From: Chiridota heheva
Lineage: Eukaryota; Echinodermata; Holothuroidea; Apodida; Chiridotidae
Reading direction: 5' to 3'
NCBI GenBank assembly: GCA_020152595.1
Contig: JAIGNY010000732.1
Location: 62,001 to 126,000, forward strand
Length of the DNA stretch: 64,000 nt
Shown here: positions 34,160 through 46,039 of the stretch, in pieces
Position numbering within the stretch: position 1 is the first letter of the stretch
Layout: each line of letters begins with the position of its first letter
The notes under the pieces: model-generated
Databases searched by the model: none
Seen by the model: only the letters and a program-made list of their open reading frames with translations
Told to the model about the DNA's origin: nothing
Made by a program: the position numbers and the translations under genes

Positions 34160-34733
34160 TAGACTTGCTTGACTCCTGAACTAATCCCATGATATACTTG
34201 CTTGACCCCTTAACTAATCCCCTGAAGGACTTGGTTGACCTCTGAACTTATCCCTTGATGGACTTGCTTGACCCCTGAACTAATCTCCTGATGGACTTGC
34301 TTGACCCCTTAACTAATCCCCAGAAGGACTTGCTTGACCTCTGAACTAATCCCTTGATGGACTTGCTTGACCCCTGTACTAATTCCTTGATGGACTTGCT
34401 TGACCTCTGAACTAATTCCTTGATGGACTTGCTTGACCCCTGAACTATTCTGTTGATTAACTTGCTTGACCCCTGTACTAATCCTTGGACTTGCTTGACC
34501 CCTTAAGTAATCCCTCGATGGACTTGCTTGACCCCAAAACTAATCCTTGATGGACTTGCTTGACCATGAACTAATCCCTTGCTTGAACTCTGAACTAATC
34601 CCTTGCTTGATCCTGAACTAATTCCTTGATGGACTTCCTTGACCCTGACACTAATCTCTTGATGGACTTGCTTAGCGCCTGAACTTATCCCTTAATGGAC
34701 TTGTTTGACCACTGAACTAATCCTTTACACTTA
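34160..34733. repeat. 33-bp minisatellite, left block
   Basis: About 17 copies of a 33-bp unit: CTTGACCCCTGAACTAATCC followed by CTTGATGGACTTG. Several units are shortened. It directly follows the right terminus of the preceding element. Confidence 0.92.
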
Positions 34734-34807
34734 GATATCTCCTTAACATAATAACATTTTTGAATGCTATCTTCACCATTGTGTGTCTTTTGAAGTCCTC
34801 TTTCATA
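34734..34807 (+). repeat. Duplicated element terminus inside the 33-bp array
   Basis: Repeats 34086-34165 (CTCCTTAACA, GAATGCT.TCTTCACCAT, TCCTCTTTCATAT). It shows that terminus plus array were duplicated together with a period of about 648 bp. Confidence 0.8.
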
Positions 34808-35275
34808 TAAGATACTTGCTTGACCCCTAAACTAATCCCTTGATGGATTTTCTTGACCCCTGAACTAATTTTTTGATAGACTGACTTGACTCCTGAACTA
34901 ATCCCTTAATGGACTTGCTTGACCCCTGAACTAATCCCTTGATGGACTTGCTTGACCTCTGAAGTAATTCCTTGATGGACTTGCTTGACCCCTGAAGTAA
35001 TTCCTTGATGGACTTGCTTGACCCCTAAACTAATCCCTTGATGGACTTGCTTGACCCCTGAACTAATCCCTTGATGGACTTGCTTGACCCCTAACTAATC
35101 CCTTGATGGACTTGCTTGACCCCTGAACTAATCCCTTGATGGACTTGCTTGACCCATGAACTAGTCCCTTGATGGACTTGCTTGACCCCTGAACTAATCC
35201 CTTGATTAAAGAAGACAAAAGTAACTGAATGGGCTTGACCCCTGAACTAATCCCTTGATTAAAGATTAAACTAAC
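34808..35275. repeat. 33-bp minisatellite, right block
   Basis: About 13 copies, more homogeneous than the left block, ending in two units joined by TTAAAGA-type sequence near 35215 and 35265. Confidence 0.92.
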
Positions 35276-35279
35276 TGAA

Positions 35280-36430
35280 TGGAGAGATACACAAGGTTGG
35301 TGGAGCTATAACTACAGGGGTTGGGGATGGTAGGGGGTTAAGAACTCGCACCAAGAATGCATTTAGTTCACAGTATGCTTATACTCCAATTGAAGGACTG
35401 TACTTTAACGGAAAGAGAAGAAGAGCTTACATAGTATAAAATAGGAGAAACTGTATATGAATTCACAATTTTGCTTACTTTCATATGTTTTTAAATCTCA
35501 GTTTGTTCAATCTATCAGATGAAGAAAGCTTGAAGACAAGAGAATCAAAATTTGTAGATATGTTTCACATTTGCATGATGAACAGAGCTTTATGTATCTG
35601 GGTCTAAATGCACTGTTTTTTGTTTAATTTGAACATTGCTTATTTGACTGAATAAACTGATATTTACAACTGATGTTTTATTTAGGTGAAGATGAACCCA
35701 CAGTATCAAAATACAAATTCATACGAAATATGAAATCCTAGAATTGAGCCTCAGGCAATCAAAACATTCCTGTCAAAATATCAAAGATTGACATTTGCAT
35801 TTTTCTTTGCACTAGAAACAAAGAATGCCGACAATGTTCAGCTCAATTTGATTTAAATATTTAAAAATTATATGAAAATATAAAGAAAAAAATTTATTCA
35901 AAAATGGCTGTATGCAGATTTTAGTTTTCACAACAAACTGTTGGTAAGTAAATCATTTGTTTCTTGTTGTTGCCATAATATTCTGAAAATATTCTGTAAA
36001 TGACTAAGTACCAAATTAATATCTGCATGCCCTACGTCACTTTCTAAGTATGTCCCGATGAGAATTCAAGGACAAATGTACCACTGCGGCAATTACCGGA
36101 GCAATTTACCCCTGCAGTTTTCACCACATTAGGACAATAGTGCCCATCTAGTCATGGGCACCAGACAGGGGGAAAAGCACCACTTTTTTTCCTCGAAGCG
36201 ATAAAACTTTAGGATTTGATAACTGTATATGCCCATATTTTCAGAAATACCAGTTATCACCCTTGAAAACCTTTTTATGCTGTGAATAATGGCTGTATTT
36301 GTCATAAAAAGTGCCATTGCTCATCAGCTTGGTCCATCCATGTCAATGTGCATTAGCATCCAATTGGTTCTGACCCTTATGGCATGCACGTGTCGCTTTG
36401 AGTATAACCATATATATAAATATATATATA
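35280..36430. other. Unannotated AT-rich interval
   Basis: No gene evidence. A short palindrome (GCCCAT, CTAGTC, ATGGGC) lies at about 36141-36158. Confidence 0.4.
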
Positions 36431-36435
36431 TACAT

Positions 36436-36525
36436 ACATACATACATACATACATACATACATACATACATACATACATACATACAGTACATACATACAT
36501 ACATACATACATACATACATACATA
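36436..36525. repeat. (CATA)n microsatellite
   Basis: About 22 tetranucleotide repeats with one interruption (CAGTACAT) near 36484. The overlapping frames rich in Tyr, Met, Cys and Val are artefacts. Confidence 0.97.
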
Positions 36526-36765
36526 AATATATATCAACAAACACCAGTGATAATGGAGAAATTAATCAAGTGTCATTTTTCACATATAGACTGCACTTGA
36601 AATAGCAACCATAGTACTTAATACTTAATGATAATGCAGCAAAGAGGAAGTACTGCAGCTTCCTCTGCATTTTCCAATGAAAAAAAAATCATTTTCACAG
36701 GACTGGAAAACCCAAAGTTCTATTTGAAAATACAATTTTTTCAATGTAACTTAGTGCTAAGCCTG

Positions 36766-37072
36766 AAGACAGTTTGCAAACTTCTCCCACTAAGATACCT
36801 AATACCAATAAATGATTTCAATCACAAAAGTGCACTGAATAATTAGCACTGGCTTTCCGTAATCGTATACATACACACAAATAACCTTGTGCTACTTGGC
36901 TGTGGTGTGCGTGCATGGGAATGGCAGATAAACAATCATTGTTTGGGGTGGAAACACATTACACTGAACAGAAAGTCGGGTTGGTAATTGCCATACCTGA
37001 GTTTTCAGGATTAACTCAGGTGTCGGGTGCAGTAGGCTTGAAGAGAAACTTCTTGGCATGTGTGTAGTTTCC
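36766..37072 (+). repeat. Dispersed repeat W, copy 2
   Basis: Direct copy of 32915-33215, with the same conserved hairpin (CCTGAGTT and AACTCAGG) at about 36997-37021. Confidence 0.75.
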
Positions 37073-37237
37073 GAGCCATGACTAACCAACTTTTGTATAA
37101 TTCTTAATGTATGAAAGAGAGGACAGCTCAAATATTTTAATGTAATTTCTGTTTTAAAATTCATTTATTTAAAATCATCAGATGATATTCAACTGCTCCC
37201 ATTCACATATGGACGATTTAAAACAAAGGAAAAAACA

Positions 37238-37415
37238 TACGTTTTCTTGATGTGATGCCACAAAATATTAATCAAATTTGCATGATTTATAATATGGTTG
37301 TAAAATTATCAATTGTTTAATCATTTCGGGGAAACTTTTTGCCAGTGTTATGGTTTATATAATACTTTCTTCCAATTAAGTTCACATTGTTGCCAAAGCT
37401 TGCATTTCAAACAAA
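37238..37415 (+). repeat. Dispersed repeat Y, copy 3
   Basis: Contains TTGATGTGATGCCACAAAAT and ATTTGCATGATTTAT, then CTTTCTTCCAATTAAGTTC and TTGTTGCCA, in the same order as 2055-2265. Confidence 0.65.
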
Positions 37416-37419
37416 AAAT

Positions 37420-38742
37420 GGTTGTACTTTTGTTACAGTATTTTATACTTTTACGGCAGACTTCAATTTTTGTGGTAACTTTTAAAATTTTAGGCATAAA
37501 TAGAGCTCTAGTATTACTGAACTAGGCCTTACGTTAATACATGTATTCCTACTGACTAATGATAGCAGCAAATTAACAAGTAACATTACTCTTGGCCTAG
37601 CAGAATCAAAGTTTGCTTACCCTCTTGTAGCATTGAAATGTCCCAAAAAACGATCCTTATTACATAACATGTTTTAAGAGTACCAAGGTCAGTAAACATA
37701 ATTAAGCAAATTAAAAATAATATCCACATTATTCCATTTTCTAATCAACAACTGTCATGTCTTCCGCTAATACACCATATACACGTGACATAACAGTACG
37801 TGCAGTGCATGTACACAGTACAGTATAAACAACAAGCATTGCATAACAATGTTGTGCCTGAGTACAGGGCCGTACTGTATTCTAGCTGCTACAGTAGCTA
37901 GCTATAAACATGATACATACAACGCGTAATGAACAACAACAAAATGGAGTAAACGGTAAAACATTTAAATATTTGATCATATTTCGCTTATAATTGAAAT
38001 ATAAAACTCTTATTTGTTAATGATTTCATTAACCAATTACTGTATATTTAGTATTTTGGTAAATTTCATACAGAATTTTTGGACGTAAGTTTATGTAACT
38101 GATGTTTATTTTGTACGTGGGAAGCAATTATTTGGACGTAGATTTACCAGTAATGCGCAAAAACAGCCATTTCAGCATCAAACGCAACCTTTGGCTTGTT
38201 GCTACTTATCCATAGATCTTTCTTAGCCAGCTGCTTTTGATTCTTAAAACCTATAAACCTTTTCAAACCGAGTTTAGCCGAACGTGATTTCTTCAATACT
38301 TTAAGCAATCCAATGCTGGGGGAACTTTTCCTTTTTTTCCCAACCAATCAGGTGCAGGTTTGAGAGAGAAAAAATGTAAGCAGTAATAGGCGTGCGTATT
38401 TCCTTCATGTATAACGCATGTATGATCCTTTAAAAAAAATTCATACGCAGCCAAGATTTATCCAGTATTTTATTGGTCAATAAGATTCCTCCAGTATACG
38501 ATTGGTCCATTATGGACACGTGAATCTCGCCATGTGACATTATTTAAATTAGTTATCCGGAAATTGCCGATTCAGATTTGAAAAGGCCTATAAACACGGG
38601 GTATTCTGAGAATCTCCAGGTTGGCACTATGTCAGCATAGGATTAAACAATCAAGAAATGCGTCGAACGAGGGATAAAATACCAATTCCTTTTTACTTGT
38701 GTACCAAACAACACTGCAACTCTTCAGCATTACTGTATTTCA
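37420..38742. other. Unannotated interval
   Basis: AT-rich. The minus frame at 38144-38347 (67 codons, basic; KKRKSSPSIGLLKVLKKSR) could be a fragment of a coding element, because its KDLWISSNK segment overlaps a word shared with repeat Y. I do not recognise it. Near 38460-38510 two similar 30-bp blocks (ATTGGTC.A.. and CCTCCAGTAT) suggest a small duplication. Confidence 0.35.
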
Positions 38743-38957
38743 CAGGAAAGACATACTGAGCAAAAAAATCTATGTTGTTGGTCGTGAAACTGATTTGTCC
38801 ACAGGCAAATGCACATATACAGGTACCATCAGCTTCACTGCACAAAGTTGGCTGATTGCAGACAGGAAACAGCCAATTGGAAAAAAAAAAACATGTGTTG
38901 AAGCAGAACTCATATCACATGCTCCAGAGTTGGTGCCCGAAAAATTGAGGGCAATAA
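38743..38957 (+). CDS. Weak candidate internal exon, unknown product
   Basis: A pyrimidine-containing acceptor (ACTGTATTTCACAG) precedes an open frame reading KDILSKKIYVVGRETDLS, then SFTAQSWLIADRKQPIGKKK and APELVPEKLRAII, and ends at GTAAGT, a consensus donor at 38958. An A11 run inside the frame makes it sensitive to a sequencing indel. I recognise no domain, and nearby exons are not evident; it may be a transposon exon or chance. Confidence 0.25.
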
Positions 38958-39229
38958 TTGTAAGTTTTCAGTGTTATAATCTGGATTTATCACTCTTACT
39001 TTAATAGCTATACAGAGCAAGAAGTTGTTTGGGCAATCGGGACACGGACCAAGGACTGAGCTGCACGGGGGTCCGAAATGGTGATCAACAATAAACATTA
39101 AATACAGTATTATATACATCTCGAATGTCTATGTTATTATGTTCAATACCGGTAATGCTCGACTGCTTACAAAAATCTGCATTTAGTGTACAAATATATC
39201 ACATGAGTGTAGGAAAGTTAAATGGAAAT

Positions 39230-39416
39230 CAATGGCGTAGCCATGGGAGGTCCGAACCACCCCTCCCCCTCCCAACCTCCCCACTTTTTCAAGAAAATTA
39301 TTAAAAGTTGGGATAATCTTTGGGTTTTTTTGTTTTTTTTGTTAAAAAACAAACAAAATTGCACTCAGAAGTGGGCTAAATTTTAACACGTTTTTAATGC
39401 TCGCTACGCGCCACTG
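39230..39416. mobile_element. 187-bp hAT-like MITE
   Basis: Inverted ends CAATGGCGTAGC at the left and GCTACGCGCCACTG at the right. Flanks ATGGAAAT (39222-39229) and ATGGAAAC (39417-39424) match at 7 of 8 positions, the expected hAT duplication length. The interior has C-rich and poly-T tracts; no coding. Confidence 0.75.
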
Positions 39417-39424
39417 ATGGAAAC

Positions 39425-40255
39425 AGCAAGGGCAAAGTCACGCAAGTGTGTTTATATTAAAATTAAACTTATAGTATAATGCTCATGACTGTGCGACTTC
39501 GTGACACATATGCCATAGTTTGGACTTCAGATACTTTAAAGTTTTCTAAATTTCTTGGCTCAGCTTTTAAAGGAATTTACTCAGAAACTTTCCATTTGAG
39601 TATTCACTCATCGCGGAATTTTAAACATCCGAGATACTTTGTTGGTGAAACGTGTAACAATTTGTGCACAAGTGAACACTTTGCTTTAGCGTGTGTTTCA
39701 AACTTCAAAAATATCTTTTGTACGATATTTTCACCAAAGTTGCAACAATTTCCTGCACAAATACCCAAGTAAATATAGAGAGTTAAGCTTCTAAAGGTGA
39801 CCGATTTTTTCACTGCCTGTAATGGTAAACTGTTTTGTTTTTACCAACAAACTGGTTGCCGGATTTACACACAATATTATGACATCATCCCGAATACTCA
39901 AATTGACATTACATCATTCCATATTTAAATTGGACCTTGGAAGCTTGTAACAAGAGGGTATTTATTCGAAAGTGAGCCTGCATTCTGTAGTTACTGTACT
40001 CTGATATTTCCCTCCAGCTATGATGGAGGTTGACTTTGATATCAAACTATAATTTGCCCTAAAAAATTGCAGTAACTTACAGGTTACATGTTAAATCCCA
40101 CTGACTCTTGTTTTGATTTTGCTAGAGTGGGAAAGAGTGCTGTGTGCAATCAAGAGTCATACTCTAATCGGTAGATTTAAACTTAAGAGTAACCGTAGAC
40201 TTAGAGATGTGCGATGTATAAAGACTCAAACTAACCTAGATGTAGATGGCCATGA
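39425..40255. other. Unannotated interval
   Basis: Contains a 97-codon frame (39479-39772) without recognisable domain and a local inverted pair (ACTTTGTTGGTGAAA and TTTTCACCAAAGT) at about 39637-39742. Confidence 0.35.
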
Positions 40256-40259
40256 TGGG

Positions 40260-40925
40260 GATCATTACATAGTTTACACCACAGGTTTCCTAGTGTTTAT
40301 GGCATTATGGCAACCTAGGGCCCTATATACTTATTACATATATAACAAGGTGGGTCACCTACCGCGACTTTCGAACCGTAAATGAAAATTCCTTTTTTTG
40401 ACCACTCGCGAATCTTAATTACATTTTTTTACTCAACTCACATTTGCCGCAGACTCCCTTCTTCATTTATAAGCCACAGTATTTGTTATTTTTTTCCAAT
40501 GAGATGTACAAATAATTAATTTTCTACCCCATTACAGTCATGACAGTGTAAATGCCGGACAATTTGCTGCAAACCAAAGAAATGAAGTGCTGCTTCTTCT
40601 GACATCATCGCAACATTTCTTTGTTTTGCAGCAAATTGTCAGGTATTTACACTCTCATGACTGTAAATGGGTAGAAAATTCATTGCTTGTACATCTCATT
40701 AGAAAAAAATTAACATATACTGTGGCTTTAATGAAGAAGGGAGTCTCCAGCAAATGTGAGTTGGGTAAAAAAAAAAAATCAAGATTCGTAAGCGGTCTGA
40801 AAAAGGAATTTTTATATACGGTTTGAAAGTTGCTGTAGGTAACCTACCTTGTTAATATATATTATATGTATAGGTTGCCATAACGCTAGGAACACCTGTG
40901 GTTTACACAAACACTGTAGTCTGTA
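40260..40925. mobile_element. Fold-back element: ~665-bp inverted repeat
   Basis: The left arm, about 40260-40584, is the reverse complement of the right arm, 40614-40925, around a 29-bp loop (40585-40613). Inner arms read GACAATTTGCTGCAAACCAA and TTTTGCAGCAAATTGTC. Further out, paired words include CAGTCATGACAGTGTAAAT with ATTTACACTCTCATGACTG, and TTATGGCAACCTAG with TAGGTTGCCATAA. The arms stay alignable by eye over about 310-325 bp with scattered indels. Any transcript would fold into a long hairpin. It could be a MITE dimer, a fold-back transposon or a local inverted duplication. Confidence 0.88.
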
Positions 40926-40929
40926 GCCT

Positions 40930-41862
40930 AGTCCTACTGCCTTTCCCGCGAGGCTTACGTAGCCCTAGTGAGATAATCATCTGAATCTGTATGCCCTACA
41001 CACTACTTGCAACAGCCGATATGCCTATGGCTACAGACTCTTGACTAACAACGTAACGTATCCCTTGTCGATATTTATGTTAGGGACTATAACACTAGGA
41101 CAATATCACAAATTCGCAACAGAAAACATAAACATTCTTGAGCTAGGCAGTAATTTGACAACCACAACTTACAAATCAAAATGCAAACAAGTTTAACCAA
41201 GGCAGAAGATCATCTCCAAATACTAGCAAGTAACGTTAGTATTTTGGAACTGCAACAAGATACCGATTCCAGATAATACTGATATACAGTAGGTAAACAG
41301 AGTTTATCGTACACACCTGACGTTACGTCATAATTGTTTCTTAATATAACAGTCAAGCCTGATAGGGGAATCCCCACTGGACGAAACTATCTTTTTAAAA
41401 TCACCAAAGTGACAGCTCCCTGGCTGTACCATGAAATTAACTTGAATGGCATGAGTTATTGTGACGTCTAAATGATTGTAAATCGTTGGTGAGGGAAGAC
41501 CCTCTTCAGCTCTTAGGCGGTGTTTTGCAAAAAAAATACAAAATACCAAGGGGGCTCTTACTAATTTGGGTGCGAGGTACGGGGTGCGGTGCATAGAGAA
41601 AAACTGTCATTCTTGAAAATATTGAAAAACGGAAGAGTGAGGGACTAAAAAATCGTATAGATGAGATGATGGATGAGGAGCAGGGCATGCCCGTAGCCAT
41701 CGTTGGACGGGCTGGCAAAAAATCAAACGAAAAATAATAATGACACAAGATTATATGGAGAATCTGCACAAGTTTCCCATCGTTAAGTGCTTGTCCCCCT
41801 TCCTCCTCATCCCAAGCACACACATCCCTTGCGCAAAGTCCTGGAAATTACATGTTACACCA
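40930..41862. other. Unannotated interval
   Basis: No gene identified. The 105-codon minus frame at 41506-41823 has no recognised domain. Confidence 0.35.
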
Positions 41863-41867
41863 CTGGT

Positions 41868-42430
41868 CAAAAGGCAGTCATAAGATTAGGAAAAGAACCA
41901 CTTTCATTCAAATGCTGAACATATGGTCTTCGCGATCATAAATAAAAATGAATATTCTCTTTAGCTTGTTGTAATGATAGAGAACTAGAAAATAAACCAA
42001 CTACCAAAAATCCTCATCATATTCTATTATCAAGTTTGAAGTTGTAAACATGGACGCTGCCATTTTGCCTTATTTTGTGCTAGCACATAGAATAATGTAC
42101 GTTATTTCTTTAGAATTTCCTTTGATATTTTCATTCCTGAAGTTCTAAGGGCTTGAACTATTAATATCGTATACAAATACAAATTCCTAGACCCATGCAA
42201 GGGGAAATTTTTTTCTTAGAAGTTAGACAATTTGATTTAGATTTAAAGAAATACATTAATATCATAATCTGTTCTGGGTGTATGACATCATCTTTTAGAG
42301 GACGTATGAATCAAATGGCCGGTCCCATGTAAGTTTATAGACAGAATTAATGTTTTAATAGTTAGAACAGTATATGCTAAAATGTTCTATCATGTCAAAT
42401 GAAGAAAAAGCCAGACAGTATGTCTCTTTC
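41868..42430 (+). mobile_element. TTAAAGGAGAC MITE, copy 4 (uninterrupted)
   Basis: About 560 bp. The left end is decayed (GGCAGTCATAAGATTAGG). Then come ATGATAGAGAACTAG, AAACCAACTACCAAAA, ACATGGACGCTGCCATTTTG, TAGACCCATGCAAGGG, GACATCATCTTTTAGAGG and AAATGAAGAAAAAGCCAGAC. The right terminal repeat reads GTATGTCTCTTTCAATGATC. It provides the empty-site reference showing where element X entered copy 3. Confidence 0.8.
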
Positions 42431-42699
42431 AATGATCATGGAATCATGTTTCCATCATGCTGTACATTGAGGAGGGGGAGGGGTAACCCCTGTCCTCCGC
42501 ATCCTACTCCTCTGTTATGGATAAGATCCAAACAATCCGCGCCAAATTCCGCTTCTCTTTTCAAAGAAATATATCAAAAGCAATTGAACTAATAAAGCTA
42601 CGTTATGTCTAGTAACATTCAAAGTATATACTACAAATATAATCAAATGATAGAAAACACCTTTATCTGTTTATTGTGTCTTCATATAGTGATGGGATT

Positions 42700-42832
42700 A
42701 GCGGTGATTAAAGCAATGGTTAAAGCGGTGGTTAAAGCGATGGGTAAAGCGGTGGTTAAAGCGATGGTTAAAGCGATGGTTAAAACGGTGGGTAAAGCGA
42801 TGGTGAAAGCGATGGTGAAAGCGGTGTTTAAA
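42700..42832. repeat. 12-bp minisatellite
   Basis: About 11 copies of GATGGTTAAAGC or GGTGGTTAAAGC. The reading frame repeats VKAM and VVKA and is open on both strands. Noncoding by context. Confidence 0.92.
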
Positions 42833-43039
42833 GGCGAGAAAAATTCACAAAGAATCATTTCTCCATCAATAAGTTGTGTATGAGAGCGCAATTTAACCCC
42901 GTCCTCTGCATCATACGCCTTTAGTCAGCTAGTATGGATAAGATCCGAACACTCAGCTAGTCTCCTCAAACAGTGAAAAAACAGCAAGGGTCAATTACTA
43001 AATGCTGCAGATAACACCTTCATTACCTTCGCCAACAAA

Positions 43040-43555
43040 GTTGGAAACTATGTTTTCGCCTTTTTTTCTTCTTTTTTTTGTCTGTCATTAAGATATCTCA
43101 AGAACTGATAAATTGGATTTGGATTAAATTTGGTGTTTATGTTTTTCTTACTGCGTAAGGAAGAGGTGAATAAAATTTAACACCAATTGGAACAGGGAAG
43201 GGTGCAATTGTGTGTGGGGGTGACGACATGTTTTCGCCCTGTTTGTCTGTCATCAATATATTTCAAGAACTGAAGATTGGATTTGAATTAGATTTAGTGT
43301 GTGGTTTTGTTACTACTTACGAAAGAAGTGATTACAATTTGAGACATATTAAAAGAGGGGAAGGGTGAAAATGGAGGGGTGGGGCCATTTTAAGGTGAGT
43401 TTGTCTGTCATCAAGATAGCTCAAGAACTGATGGTGATTGGATTTTGATTCAATTTGGTGTGTGGTTTTGTTACTGTTTCAGGAAGAAGTGATTAAAATG
43501 TATGACTAATTGGAATTGGAAGGGCAGAAATTGAGGGGTGGGGATGTTTTAGGAT
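43040..43555 (+). repeat. ~160-bp tandem repeat, three diverged copies
   Basis: Copies start at about 43079, 43244 and 43402 with TGTCTGTCAT, followed by ATATCTCAAGAACTGA-like, GGATTTGGATTAAATTTGGT-like and AGGAAGAAGTGATTAAAAT-like blocks. An inverted single copy is at 9836-9905. Probably part of a widespread dispersed element. Confidence 0.85.
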
Positions 43556-43559
43556 GACA

Positions 43560-44332
43560 CCTGTCAAGACTAAGTTGAAACTTTCCAATGGAATGTGTTG
43601 AACAATGACTTTGCCAAGATCCAAACAATCAATATTCTGGACTCAAAGAGACTTACATCAAGTGTTCTCTGGAATTAAAGAAAATGAAACATTTGGTCTC
43701 TGCCATGAATGGAAAATGATGGAATGTGAATCCTGACTGAATAAAGCTCAAACAATGATGCTTTCACTTAAACACAACTGAAAACAATGCCTTGTAAGAA
43801 ATCCAGTCCCATTCCAGTGTTCAGATTGCAAATGACCATTACAGATCAAAACTTCAGGATGAATCTTGGTGGGCCTTGGATTTCTGAGGTAGATTATACT
43901 GTTATATTGGGTATGGGGATCAAATGAACTCTAGAATTATTCTAGGCATGTTGGAATTGTAACGGGCGGAGGTATGCGCTCTAGAGAGTGCTGATATTCT
44001 AGTTGTTACAAGTATTGATGGGAGAGTGCCAAGATTTCAGGACAAACATATTAATTTTGTTCATCAGTCTCCCCGAAGGTGTCTTTGTTTTGGAGAAGGT
44101 TTCACAGGTGCACTTTGATATTAAATTTAGAGAAGTTAATTTTCATGCAAATCCCACAGATTACGAGAATTTATTTTGTATTTTTCCATCAGAATGCATG
44201 GATGCAAAAAATTGCGTAAGAATGCAATTAGTTGGAACCATCAGGCTGACAGTTATGTATTACTATACAACATGAAAGACATGAAGAATGGTAGATATCA
44301 ACCGCTAACTGGCTAAACCGCACAACAATAGA
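43560..44332. other. Unannotated interval
   Basis: No domain seen in the 90-codon frame at 44003-44275; no repeat relation noted. Confidence 0.35.
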
Positions 44333-44458
44333 ATGGGTTTGTTTAATAGAGGGGTGACCAGGCTTTTCAAAAATGTCAAAAAATTCGGGATCGGATTTAT
44401 TCAAGAAGACTCAATCAGCTGTTTTTGCAGAGGAACAAAGTCTGAGAATTTCGGAGTG
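44333..44458 (+). repeat. Direct repeat pair, copy 1
   Basis: Almost identical to 44738-44856 over about 115 bp: GGGGTGACCAGGCTTTTC through GCAGAGGAACAAAGTCTGAG. The copies lie about 400 bp apart. Confidence 0.9.
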
Positions 44459-44737
44459 ATCTACGTAACGTGGGGCGCAATTTGGTTGAATTACGCCCCA
44501 AAACATCACATTTTTCTCAAATGTTTTCTTCCCGGGGGAAAAGGGGACTATTAGACCTTTCGTTTGATATGCGAAATTTTATATTGAATTTTAATTAGCT
44601 ACCTCTAATTAGCTGTACCCGTAAGGCAATAATTATGTGCACACTAAGTCAATGAGACTTCAAAACGTCAAACAGGGAAAGGGGTGGCATCCTATGGGTT
44701 CGGGACTATTTTTCTCCGTGACGGGTCTGTTCAATAG

Positions 44738-44856
44738 GGAGAGGGGGTGGGGGTGACCAGGCTTTTCAAAAATGTCAAAAAATTCGGGATCGGATTTATT
44801 CAAGAAGACACAATCAGCCGTTTTTGCAGAGGAACAAAGTCTGAGAATTTTTTAAT
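44738..44856 (+). repeat. Direct repeat pair, copy 2
   Basis: Second copy. Only two or three substitutions over the shared part, so the duplication is recent relative to other repeats here. Confidence 0.9.
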
Positions 44857-45029
44857 GCTGCACTTTGCAACAACAACAACAAAAATTATTTTAGTGAAAA
44901 TTTGCGATTTGACAAGATATAGGATGCTAGCAATTTGTGGGGAGAGGCATGATTGCATAAGCACTAGGAGCGCCTATATACAGGTCCATACCGCCAGGGC
45001 CGTAATTATATGGGAACAGGAGGACTTGT

Positions 45030-46027
45030 AGAGGCGTGTCTTTTCGTTTTTGAGAGGGGCCTAAAAAAAGACATTGTGCACCGGTTTCAGATTACGGAGG
45101 ACAGAGGCGTAGGAAGTTAGGCCTCCCTCCCCCTCCACCAGAAAGAGTGTCTATTTCCCGGTTGCATGCATGCTTTATTTTGAAGACAAATTGTGAAGTT
45201 ATTCATAAAATTGAAGGAAAATGCGTAAGTCGTTGGAAATTTTGTTCGATTTTGGCAACAGCTCCGAAAAATTTCTCGATATTGACAGTGCTTTCCAGGA
45301 ACGTGAAGAATTTCCTGGAAATTGAAGAAAATTTTCCGAAAATTAGGAAGATTTTACGAAAATGAAGAAAATTTCACGAAAAATGAAGGAGATTTCCCAA
45401 AAATTGACAAAGATTTCCTTCAAATTCATGAAAATTTCGCAGAAGTTACGAAAAAAATTCTAAAAATGAAGACTTCCTGAAAATTCAACTAGAATTTTCA
45501 AAAATTTCCTAATTATCGCGGGCGAGAAGGTAAAGGACTATCTTAATACCGGTATGATGCTTTTAAAATTACGGTATTGTGGGTGGGAATCATGCGTGCA
45601 TGGCCCTTATATTACAGTATTATCAAAACTTTACCTTCCTATCTACAGATCTAACAGTCCAAAGGTTTTTGGTTCTATGTTGTATATTGTGTTCCAAACT
45701 TATAAGTTTTGGTCCAAAATGTATGATTATTCTTTTATTTGTTTTAAGTGGGTCAAAATGGGAGATTTTGGGACCAAAATGAAAGATGTTTGGTCCAAAA
45801 TGGAGAATTTTTGTTGCAAATTGTTAAAGTTTTGGTCCAAAATTAACGATAACTCAGTTGATACGATTACAAAAATATGCCATCTTTCGTCCTCTACACA
45901 TGGTTCATTTGATAATTTAGATAATAACATTGATACCTTTGACAAAAAAAATTGGGGAGCTATATGTTTTATGGTGATAAGCCCCCCTCCCCCACCCCCT
46001 CCCCTTCTCCCTTAGACACGCTTCTGG
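45030..46027. mobile_element. 998-bp hAT-like element with exact 8-bp TSD
   Basis: GGACTTGT occurs at 45022-45029 and again at 46028-46035. Inside lie inverted ends AGAGGCGTGTCT at the left and AGACACGCTTCT at the right (11 of 12 when reverse-complemented). The interior has a block of imperfect GAAAATTTCC/AAATGAAGA repeats (45290-45510) and TTTTGGTCCAAAAT-type repeats (45705-45845). The 153-codon frame 45554-46015 runs through the latter, ends in polyproline from a C-rich tract, and is unlikely to be a gene. Confidence 0.75.
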
Positions 46028-46039
46028 GGACTTGTCTCC

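Noticed and set aside
36289..36600. 103-codon frame with YIHT repeats
   Set aside because: It is generated by the (CATA)n microsatellite.
45554..46015. 153-codon open frame
   Set aside because: It lies inside a hAT-like element, runs through TTTTGGTCCAAAAT-type repeats, and ends in polyproline coded by a C-rich tract.
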